Of a DNA stretch of 20,583 nt, positions 14,687-20,583 are shown in pieces. Origin of the DNA: Sulfurovum sp. (GTDB lineage Bacteria; Campylobacterota; Campylobacteria; Campylobacterales; Sulfurovaceae). The DNA is taken from contig DYMW01000012.1 of assembly GCA_020721385.1 (NCBI GenBank), positions 1 to 20,583 on the forward strand, given 5' to 3'. The position numbers and the translations under genes were made by a program. How positions within the stretch are numbered: position 1 is the first letter of the stretch; each line of letters begins with the position of its first letter. The notes below the pieces were generated by a model. It saw only the letters and a program-made list of their open reading frames with translations. It had not been told where the DNA came from and made no database searches.

Positions 14687-15814
14687 ATGAAAACAGATCA
14701 AGCAACATTAGAGATAAAACAGGACAAGAATTATTTTATACTCTTTTGTAGTGGAAAATGGACGATTACTACAATACCGACCATTATTAAACAATTAAAA
14801 ATTTTCACTCAAAATTTGCACAAAAATAATACGGTATATTGGAATCTTGAAGCCATGAATGAATTTGATTCAGCAGGTATGTTGATGGTTTTAAAGTATG
14901 TTGATAAATGCAAAGATTTGGGGTGTGAAACTACGCTAAGTGGCTTAAATAAAAATCAGCAGATGATGCATGATTTGTTACGTCAAAACATGACTGAAGC
15001 GTATCTTGCTCCAAAGAAGTCTAATTTTTTGGCTCATATAGGTGAAAAAAGTGTCTACTTTTGGAAAGATTTTATTGCATTTTTAGCCTTTTTAGGTGAG
15101 AGTACCATGGCGTTGTTCTACTCCTTTTTACATCCTTCTTCTATTCGATTTCGTGCGATGGTTAAACATATTGATGATTCATTGGTTGGTGCATTAGGGA
15201 TTATTGCATTGACAGCTTTTCTTATTGGTGTTGTGATTGCTTATCAAAGTGCTGTGCAACTCGAAAAATTTGGTGCCAATATTTTTATTGTCGACATGAT
15301 AGGTATTTCGGTTACGCGAGAGTTGGCTCCTTTGATTACGGCGATTGTTGTTGCAGGTCGTAGTGGCTCCTCTTATACAGCACAAATTGGCGTGATGAAA
15401 CTCACCGAAGAGATAGACGCGATGAAGACGATGGGATTTGACCCTTTTAGATTTTTGGTGTTGCCCCGTATATTTGCACTGATGATTGCGTTACCACTGC
15501 TTATCTTTTTTGCCGACATTGTTGGCATTTTGGGTGGCATGATTATCTCTAAAATTCAGCTCAATATCTCTTATTCAGAATTTATCAGCCACCTTAGAAG
15601 TGCATTGGATGTGAAACATTATTGGGTGGGTCTTATAAAAGGACCATTTTTTGCTTGGCTTATTGCCTCTGTGGGCTGTTTTCGTGGGTTTCAAGTTTCG
15701 CGTGATACGGAGAGTATTGGTTATTATACTACGGTAAGTGTGGTCAATGCAATCTTTTTGGTCATTGCTTGTGATGCACTTTTTTCAATCATACTTACGG
15801 AGTTAAAGATATGA
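14687..15814 (+). CDS. mlaE: STAS-MlaE fusion: lipid-transport ABC permease
   Basis: The permease of an Mla-type ABC transporter, which moves phospholipids between the inner and outer membranes. At 375 aa it is longer than the roughly 260-aa E. coli MlaE because residues 1-100 form a STAS domain like MlaB (EAMNEFDSAGMLMVL 55-69; D61-S62-A63-G64 is at the usual STAS phospho-loop). The permease part (about 115-375) has an amphipathic entry helix, then LVGALGIIALTAFLIGVVIA, ISVTRELAPLITAIVVAGR and the cytoplasmic EEIDAMKTMGFDP (241-253) that contacts the ATPase. The fusion removes the need for separate MlaB. No ribosome site precedes ATG 14687. Its stop overlaps the mlaF start as ATGA. Confidence 0.92.
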   Translation: MKTDQATLEIKQDKNYFILFCSGKWTITTIPTIIKQLKIFTQNLHKNNTVYWNLEAMNEFDSAGMLMVLKYVDKCKDLGCETTLSGLNKNQQMMHDLLRQNMTEAYLAPKKSNFLAHIGEKSVYFWKDFIAFLAFLGESTMALFYSFLHPSSIRFRAMVKHIDDSLVGALGIIALTAFLIGVVIAYQSAVQLEKFGANIFIVDMIGISVTRELAPLITAIVVAGRSGSSYTAQIGVMKLTEEIDAMKTMGFDPFRFLVLPRIFALMIALPLLIFFADIVGILGGMIISKIQLNISYSEFISHLRSALDVKHYWVGLIKGPFFAWLIASVGCFRGFQVSRDTESIGYYTTVSVVNAIFLVIACDALFSIILTELKI

Positions 15815-16590
15815 GCGAAGTTAAAAATATGAATAAAAATATTATAGAAGTCAAAAATATTGTAACCAAGTTTGGTGAAAATATTGTGCATGATGGGGTG
15901 AGTTTTCATGTCAAAAAAGGAGAAATATTTGGTCTTTTAGGAGGTAGTGGTTCGGGTAAATCTACGATTTTAAAAGAGATTATTATGCTCACACAACCTT
16001 TTAGTGGTGAGATTACTGTTTTAGGACATAGCCTCTCTAAGATTGGCATACAAGAAACTCAAGAACTGCGTAAAAGTTGGGGGGTACTGTTTCAATCAGG
16101 TGCACTTTTTTCACCACTGACCGTAGAAGAAAATATTGCTATATTGCTCAAAGAGTACAGTGAACTTGATGCAGAGACCATAAAGGATATTGTACGTATT
16201 AAACTATCAATGGTAGGACTACCTTCTTCTTCAGCAAAGCTTTATCCAGCAGAACTGAGTGGTGGTATGCGTAAACGTGTAGCCTTAGCCCGTGCCTTAG
16301 TGATGGATCCGAAACTTCTTTTTTTGGATGAACCAACGTCAGGACTTGATCCCGTTGGTGCACAGGAGTTCGATAAGTTGATTGTTGGTTTACGCGATAT
16401 GATGGATTTGACGGTGGTGATGATTACCCATGATTTGGATTCAATTTTTACAATTGTTGATCGCTTTGTGGTGTTAGGAGATAAAAAAGTGGTTATTGAA
16501 GGAAAACTTGATAGTGTTATGAAATCAAAAGATGCATTTGTTGAGAAGTTTTTTAAAGGTGATCGTGCCAGACACAGGATAAGGATATAA
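15811..16590 (+). CDS. mlaF: Mla-type ABC transporter ATPase
   Basis: The ATP-binding subunit paired with the MlaE permease at the cytoplasmic face. All motifs are present: Walker A GGSGSGKS (44-51), Q-loop Q95, signature LSGGMRKR (149-156), Walker B LLFLDEP (169-175) and switch H207 in ITHD. The C-terminal extension (DAFVEKFFKG) matches MlaF-type ATPases. At 259 aa it is of usual length. ATG 15811 overlaps the mlaE stop by 4 bp; in-frame ATG 15829 is a less likely alternative, as it would lose the coupling. The stop lies 2 bp before mlaD. Confidence 0.94.
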   Translation: MSEVKNMNKNIIEVKNIVTKFGENIVHDGVSFHVKKGEIFGLLGGSGSGKSTILKEIIMLTQPFSGEITVLGHSLSKIGIQETQELRKSWGVLFQSGALFSPLTVEENIAILLKEYSELDAETIKDIVRIKLSMVGLPSSSAKLYPAELSGGMRKRVALARALVMDPKLLFLDEPTSGLDPVGAQEFDKLIVGLRDMMDLTVVMITHDLDSIFTIVDRFVVLGDKKVVIEGKLDSVMKSKDAFVEKFFKGDRARHRIRI

Positions 16591-16592
16591 AA

Positions 16593-17465
16593 ATGGAAAC
16601 AAAAGTCAATTTTACAATCGTAGGTATTTTTGTGCTACTGTTTGGCATTTCTATTTTGGGATTTGCTTTTTGGCTAATGAAATTTGGAAGTGGACAAGAT
16701 TATAAATATTATCACATCTATATTGAAGAGTCCATTGCAGGACTTAGCAAAGACTCCTCGGTAAAATACTTGGGGGTAGATGCAGGTGTTGTGGATAAAA
16801 TAGAGGTCAATCCAACCAATACTCAGCAAGTTAAAATCACGGTCAAATTACAAGATGAACTGCTCATTAAAGAGGACATGACAGCCACCCTTAAATTTTA
16901 CGGTTTGACAGGGTTGGCGTATCTTGAGATTAAAGGTTTTGATACCTCTGCAAAAGTGCTTGAGACCAAAGCAGGAGAGATTCCTGTGATTAAATCTTCT
17001 CCATCAGTCTATATCAAACTTGATGATTCACTTTCCATGATTGCTTCGAAATTGGCAATTGTACTTGACAAATTGGACATATTTTTTAAAGAACAAAATC
17101 TTGATAATATTGAAAACACCCTTTCAGATATTCGGCAAATTACCGACACCATTAATCAAAACAAACAGCATTTTATTGACCTTCTCAAAGAAGGTAAGGA
17201 GATTGGAACGGTTTTTGATGAGCTTAAACGAACGTCTAAAACGGCAAAAAATCTTATGTGGAATCTTGACCATTCACTTAAACGTGGTGACTACAATCTT
17301 AAAGAGATGACTGAACCTTCTATTCAAAAATTAAATGGTATACTAGAAGAGATGGACAGACTGACCACCAAGCTTGAACAGACCGTTGAGACAATTGAAC
17401 AAAGTCCCAGTGATCTTTTGTTTAAAAGTGCCACACCAAAATTGGGTCCAGGAGAAGAGAGATGA
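16593..17465 (+). CDS. mlaD: MCE-domain protein MlaD
   Basis: The substrate-binding MCE subunit, anchored in the inner membrane and forming a hexameric ring in the periplasm through which lipid passes. One N-terminal helix (about 8-30) is followed by a single MCE domain (about 36-116) with GVDAGVVDKIEV (61-72) and YGLTGLAYLEI (103-113). The long C-terminal half (about 145-290) is helical and rich in charged residues (LDKLDIFFKEQNLDNI, later EEMDRLTTKLEQ), longer than the short tail of E. coli MlaD (183 aa) and nearer to MCE proteins of other bacteria, so it may extend toward the outer membrane. AAGGAT (16581-16586) lies 6 nt before ATG 16593. Its TGA overlaps the next ATG. Confidence 0.9.
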   Translation: METKVNFTIVGIFVLLFGISILGFAFWLMKFGSGQDYKYYHIYIEESIAGLSKDSSVKYLGVDAGVVDKIEVNPTNTQQVKITVKLQDELLIKEDMTATLKFYGLTGLAYLEIKGFDTSAKVLETKAGEIPVIKSSPSVYIKLDDSLSMIASKLAIVLDKLDIFFKEQNLDNIENTLSDIRQITDTINQNKQHFIDLLKEGKEIGTVFDELKRTSKTAKNLMWNLDHSLKRGDYNLKEMTEPSIQKLNGILEEMDRLTTKLEQTVETIEQSPSDLLFKSATPKLGPGEER

Positions 17466-18064
17466 GATATTTTATTTTTATACTATCAAGTTTGTTATTA
17501 AGTGGTTGTGCATTTAAAAACAACACCCCTGCTATTGATACCTATACGCTTACAAATAATAAAGTTGGCATGATGGAGATAAAAAATAAGAAGTTCTCCA
17601 ATAAAACACTCAAAATTGAAAAACCAACCAGCACAAGGGATATCCAAAGTACCCGTATTCTTTATGGTAAAAAGAGTTTTGAAAGAGATGCTTATGCTTA
17701 TGGGAAGTGGAGCGATACGCCAAACATCATGCTTCAAAACAATTTTGTTTATGCCTTAGGAGAGAGCAAACTTTTTAAAGCCGTTCTCTTAAAACGTTCG
17801 TATGCAGAAGCGGATTATATTTTAGAGTGCAATCTTGATGAGTTTTACCATGCATTTGTGACACCAGAGTCTTCTGTTGGTATCATTATGCTTGAAGCAC
17901 ATCTTATAGATGCACAGCAAAAAAAAGTTATTGCTTCCAAACGCTTTTTAATCACAAGCGATGCAACTTCACAAGATAGTAAAGGTGGTGTTGAAGCGTT
18001 AAATAATGCTACAAATGTATTAACAGGAGAGTTGATTGCATGGTTGAAGTCAATTTCTCGTTAA
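17462..18064 (+). CDS. ABC-transport auxiliary lipoprotein (PqiC-like)
   Basis: A 200-aa lipoprotein with a short signal peptide and lipobox LLSGC (C16). Its position right after mlaD, and features such as YTL near the N-terminus (28-30), a Y/W-rich middle (AYAYGKWSDTPNIML) and a C-terminal ATNVLTGELIAWL helix, fit the ABC-type transport auxiliary lipoprotein family (PF03886, PqiC-like). Such lipoproteins are thought to receive or guide lipid at the outer membrane, here in place of MlaA/MlaC, which are not seen. The start overlaps the mlaD stop as ATGA. Its stop overlaps by 4 bp the stop of a converging gene, both sharing TTAA. The family call is by context and pattern, not by a profile match. 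Confidence 0.8.
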   Translation: MRYFIFILSSLLLSGCAFKNNTPAIDTYTLTNNKVGMMEIKNKKFSNKTLKIEKPTSTRDIQSTRILYGKKSFERDAYAYGKWSDTPNIMLQNNFVYALGESKLFKAVLLKRSYAEADYILECNLDEFYHAFVTPESSVGIIMLEAHLIDAQQKKVIASKRFLITSDATSQDSKGGVEALNNATNVLTGELIAWLKSISR

Positions 18065-18372
18065 CTCTTATGAATATAATCCGTTAAAAAAATTTCATAT
18101 TTCATTTTGCTTCCTCTATTTTTGGCATCTTTGGCACCGTAGAGACAAGATTCTTTATAGAGATTGTCTAGGTAAGGTGAACCAACGGTGTCGGTACACA
18201 TTTGTTGGGTCTCTTTAAATGCTATTTCTTTATTTTTAGAGATACTTGTGGAGTATTCAAATCCTAAAGTGTAGTAATTATAATAACGTTTGAGCATCGC
18301 TTGTGAATGGGCATATAGAGATGGACTAAGTAGCACGATTCCCATAAAGAGGATTAAGTGTTTTGGATTCAA
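18061..18372 (-). CDS. Small exported protein with two cysteines
   Basis: A 103-aa protein that I do not recognise. The N-terminus MNPKHLILFMGIVLLSPSLYA looks like a signal peptide cleaved after SLYA (21), giving a mature protein of about 82 aa in the periplasm. The mature part is polar and tyrosine-rich (MLKRYYNYYTLGFEY) and has two cysteines, C59 and C76, that could form a disulfide. The start is TTG at 18372 with AAGGAA 6 nt upstream; the next in-frame ATG would cut the signal peptide. It lies 10 bp after hupE and closes that operon, so a role linked to HupE or metal handling is possible but unproven. Confidence 0.68.
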   Translation of the reverse strand: MNPKHLILFMGIVLLSPSLYAHSQAMLKRYYNYYTLGFEYSTSISKNKEIAFKETQQMCTDTVGSPYLDNLYKESCLYGAKDAKNRGSKMKYEIFLTDYIHKS

Positions 18373-18382
18373 TATGGATTCC

Positions 18383-18982
18383 TTATAATTTTATCATCAC
18401 CAATATGAGTGGTATAAAGGTGATGAATATGTGAAAACCAACACCAGCAATACCTGCCCCAACATAGCGTAATAGGCTTGCAGATACTGCTTTTTTTTGT
18501 GCCATAACTCCTATAACCACACCAAGTAGATGAATAAGGCTCGTTCCTAAAACAAAACCAACAGCATAGAGATAAGGGTTTGCGATGGTTGGCATTTCAA
18601 CTCCGTGTGCGTGTCCATGGAACATACCAAAAATAGCCACAAAAACAAATCCTACAGCAGTTGAGATATATTTTTCGGTGGCTACGGCAATACCCATGAG
18701 CATCACAGAAATAGCAATGCCTACTTCGACTAAGGGAACATCAAAACCCAATATGCCAATAATCGCACCAATAATCATAAAGATTACAAAGGTTGTAGGT
18801 ACAGACCAAATGGCTTTACCACCCAGTTGAGCCGACCAAATTCCTACCGATACCATGGCTAAAAAATGGTCAAATCCTAAAACAGGATGAGCAAGTCCTG
18901 ACATAAAACCAGAACCTCCTACTTGGTGTGCCCTAGCAACACCAGAGAGTAAAATAAAAAGTAGTAGGCTAATGGGTTTCAA
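18383..18982 (-). CDS. hupE: HupE/UreJ-family metal permease
   Basis: A 199-aa inner-membrane protein of the HupE/UreJ family, thought to carry Ni2+ (or Co2+) inward for hydrogenase or urease. The N-terminal segment ends in ARA-H, giving a probable signal peptide and a mature N-terminal histidine (H19). The family motif HPVLGFDH (32-39) and the later FHGHAHGVE (121-129) supply candidate metal ligands; six hydrophobic helices follow the signal. No hydrogenase or urease gene is in the window. The start is TTG at 18982, the only in-frame start near the family-like N-terminus, with a weak AAAGAAAAG upstream; the gene begins 10 bp after the qmcA stop, so it is probably co-transcribed. Confidence 0.9.
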   Translation of the reverse strand: MKPISLLLFILLSGVARAHQVGGSGFMSGLAHPVLGFDHFLAMVSVGIWSAQLGGKAIWSVPTTFVIFMIIGAIIGILGFDVPLVEVGIAISVMLMGIAVATEKYISTAVGFVFVAIFGMFHGHAHGVEMPTIANPYLYAVGFVLGTSLIHLLGVVIGVMAQKKAVSASLLRYVGAGIAGVGFHIFITFIPLILVMIKL

Positions 18983-18992
18983 TACTTTTCTT

Positions 18993-19847
18993 TCATTTAA
19001 ATACGCTTCCTAGCATACCTTTGATTGCTCCTTGAATATCAGCAGGGTAGACAACAAATTTAGCGTTAGGTGAGTGGCTCATTTTTTCTAAAGTATTAAT
19101 GTATCTATCTCCCAATAAGAACATGGCAGGGAGTTCTTTGTCTTTAACCGCATCGGCTATCATTTCAATGGCAGATGCAGAAGCATTGGCTAAAGCAATT
19201 TGGGCTTCGGCTTCAAGTTTGGCTGCTTCGAGTTTTCCTCGTGCTTCTAAAATGGCTGCATTTTTATTTCCTTCGGCGGTGGTTTCAATGGCTCTTCGTT
19301 CACGCTCTGCTGCTGCTTGACGTTCCATAGAAGCTTGCATTGAACCACTTGGATTAATGTCTTGAATTTCTACTGATTTGACGGTTACACCCCAATCGGC
19401 AACATCATCAATGATGTTTTCTTTAAGTCGTGCTTTAATCATTTCTCGATTTGAGAGGGCTTCATCGAGTTTCATCTCACCAATAATCGAACGTAAGGTA
19501 GTCATAATCAGGTTGGTAATTGCCAGTCTAAAATCTTCTACACCATAGAGGGCAGCTTTGGGGTCGGTGACACGCACAAAGGCGATGGCATTGGTTAAAA
19601 TAACTGCGTTGTCCATGGTAATAACCTCTTGTTGAGGAATATCCATAATAATATCACGTGTTGAGATGCGTTGACGTACATTGTCAATATAGGGAATAAT
19701 GAGGTTGAGTCCTGGTTGTAGTGTTCGTGAGAATTTACCCAACTTTTCGACTACCCACTCTTCACCTTGTGGGACGATTTTAATTCCTTTGTAAAGGGTT
19801 ACCACCACGGCTATAACCAAGAGTATTAATATATTTAAGCCTTCCAT
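18993..19847 (-). CDS. qmcA: SPFH/Band 7 protein (QmcA/stomatin-like)
   Basis: A membrane-anchored SPFH protein of 284 aa. One N-terminal hydrophobic helix (about 5-18) is followed by the Band 7 domain (about 20-180; KIVPQGEEWVVEKLGKF, LQPGLNLIIPYID) and a coiled-coil rich in Ala, Glu and Arg (about 175-225). Such proteins form large ring assemblies that enclose membrane patches and often regulate FtsH-type proteases or membrane order. Its partner NfeD is encoded 27 bp upstream, the usual pairing for this stomatin-like subtype. ATG 19847 has AAAGGAT about 7 nt upstream. The substrate of the complex cannot be read from the sequence. Confidence 0.9.
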   Translation of the reverse strand: MEGLNILILLVIAVVVTLYKGIKIVPQGEEWVVEKLGKFSRTLQPGLNLIIPYIDNVRQRISTRDIIMDIPQQEVITMDNAVILTNAIAFVRVTDPKAALYGVEDFRLAITNLIMTTLRSIIGEMKLDEALSNREMIKARLKENIIDDVADWGVTVKSVEIQDINPSGSMQASMERQAAAERERRAIETTAEGNKNAAILEARGKLEAAKLEAEAQIALANASASAIEMIADAVKDKELPAMFLLGDRYINTLEKMSHSPNAKFVVYPADIQGAIKGMLGSVFK

Positions 19848-19874
19848 TTCTAATCCTTTAAATGTGTTTTATGT

Positions 19875-20327
19875 TTAAATTTCTTTGACTTCAATGAGTT
19901 GACCTTTTATGGCAACAATTTTAACCCGACTGTTTGCAGGTATATACGTTTTTGAGGTAGCAGGCCAATGGGTATTTCCCAAAACAGGTGTATCAAATTT
20001 TACCATACCTCGACCATTAATTTCAATAGCCTCTTCGATGATGCCTTGTGTTTCTAAAGAGTAGTTCGATTGTCCACTGTTCTCTACACTGGTATCTTTG
20101 AGATATTTAAACCAGAATACAATAGAGAGAATAGAAAGTGCAATCCAAAGGGTCAATTGCATTTCCAAGGAGATTGGGTAAATATTATCAACAACACCCA
20201 CTAAAATGGTGGCTAAACCAAGCCCCAACATAATGAACGTACCTGTAAACATTTCAGCGATAATAAGCACAATACCAATGACAATCCAATGCCACCACAA
20301 CAATTCGGTTGATAAAACTTCTAGCAT
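19875..20327 (-). CDS. nfeD: NfeD-family membrane protein
   Basis: A 150-aa protein of the short NfeD type: three or four hydrophobic helices (about 10-80; WWHWIVIGIVLIIAEMFTG at 11-29), then a C-terminal OB-fold (about 95-150; GRGMVKFDTPVLGN, ANSRVKIVAIKGQLIEV). It lacks the ClpP-like protease domain of long NfeD proteins. NfeD and SPFH proteins are encoded together across bacteria and assemble into one complex. ATG 20327 has AGAAGGAA upstream. It is the first gene of the minus-strand operon nfeD-qmcA-hupE-small exported protein. Confidence 0.9.
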   Translation of the reverse strand: MLEVLSTELLWWHWIVIGIVLIIAEMFTGTFIMLGLGLATILVGVVDNIYPISLEMQLTLWIALSILSIVFWFKYLKDTSVENSGQSNYSLETQGIIEEAIEINGRGMVKFDTPVLGNTHWPATSKTYIPANSRVKIVAIKGQLIEVKEI

Positions 20328-20363
20328 TAAATTTCCTTCTAAAATTATAATTTGTTCAAAACT

Positions 20364-20369
20364 ATTATA
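20364..20369 (-). promoter_or_regulatory. Probable promoter of the nfeD operon (-10)
   Basis: TATAAT on the minus strand, 36 bp before the nfeD ATG, with an A/G-rich stretch upstream on that strand. A second TATAAT at 20344-20349 is too close to the start to leave room for the ribosome site. Confidence 0.45.
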
Positions 20370-20415
20370 CTATTCTTTTCTTTATTTTTTTACTTTTCTT
20401 TTTAAGAAGATTGGT

Positions 20416-20421
20416 TAGAAT
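20416..20421 (+). promoter_or_regulatory. Possible -10 box of a short ORF
   Basis: TAGAAT, preceded by regularly spaced T tracts (20375-20402), the typical upstream pattern of Campylobacterota sigma-70 promoters. It points toward the short ORF at 20447. Confidence 0.35.
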
Positions 20422-20446
20422 ATAGACTTGATATAGAGGGATAAAA

Positions 20447-20542
20447 ATGATAAAAATAGCTGAACATTTTTTTGTGGTAAAAAAGACACATTATTTTAAG
20501 CAAAGGCTTTTTTATGAAACAGTTCTCATTAAATACCCATAA
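20447..20542 (+). CDS. Possible 31-aa peptide
   Basis: An ATG with GAGGGAT 4-6 nt upstream opens a 31-codon frame ending at TAA 20540-20542. The peptide starts MIKIAEHFFVVKKTHYF and is basic and aromatic-rich. It has a plausible promoter and ribosome site but no recognisable family, and such short frames are common by chance in AT-rich DNA. It could also be the leader of the gene that follows, since a promoter sits 12 bp after its stop. Confidence 0.3.
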   Translation: MIKIAEHFFVVKKTHYFKQRLFYETVLIKYP

Positions 20543-20554
20543 GTAACCTTACGC

Positions 20555-20560
20555 TATAAT
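20555..20560 (+). promoter_or_regulatory. Promoter (-10) for a gene beyond the window
   Basis: TATAAT in the context ACGCTATAATCG, close to that of the ubiE box. Transcription would start near 20567 and read out of the window. Confidence 0.5.
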
Positions 20561-20583
20561 CGCGAACTTTTTTACCTTATAAG

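Noticed and set aside
19099..19320. Alanine/serine-rich plus-strand ORF opposite qmcA
   Set aside because: Its composition mirrors the Ala/Glu-rich coiled coil of QmcA on the other strand; it is a shadow frame.

Overview
The window is a compact, AT-rich bacterial chromosome segment. Gene content and style point to Campylobacterota (epsilonproteobacteria), most like a Sulfurimonas-type sulfur or hydrogen oxidiser. The supporting signs are an NhaD antiporter, an Mla cassette with a STAS-MlaE fusion, Aer/CetB-type PAS and NIT sensor proteins, TATAAT boxes without clear -35 elements, and frequent TTG/GTG starts. The genus is an inference; there is no rRNA or marker phylogeny here.

Layout. (1) 2-3316, plus strand: the tail of an unknown gene, then ubiE/menG, a small membrane protein, xseA and a VKOR-thioredoxin fusion, nearly without gaps, closed by a 15-bp stem that can terminate both strands. 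(2) 3361-8275, minus strand: a phosphorelay operon, read as Aer-type PAS protein, then PAS-like/pseudo-Hpt/Hpt protein, then a 1082-aa NIT hybrid histidine kinase. No output regulator is in the window. (3) 8434-11443, minus strand: bactofilin, DUF721/DciA-like protein and uvrC. In the gap between the first two, on the plus strand, sits a 44-codon lipoprotein gene that is easily missed. (4) 11685-14570, plus strand: nadB and nhaD, each with its own promoter. (5) 14687-18064, plus strand: mlaE (with fused STAS), mlaF, mlaD and an auxiliary lipoprotein, coupled by ATGA overlaps or a 2-bp gap. This is a complete inner-membrane lipid-transport ABC cassette with its periplasmic partner. (6) 18061-20327, minus strand: nfeD, qmcA (SPFH), hupE/ureJ and a small exported protein. 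The end holds a short possible ORF and a promoter for a gene outside.

Most of the window is conserved core metabolism and envelope biology. The parts deserving a second look are the split phosphorelay with degenerate domains, the hidden lipoprotein, two starts that look leaderless, and the HupE/SPFH/NfeD grouping. I see no CRISPR array, prophage, insertion sequence, tRNA or rRNA. I do not see a clearly new defence or mobile system.
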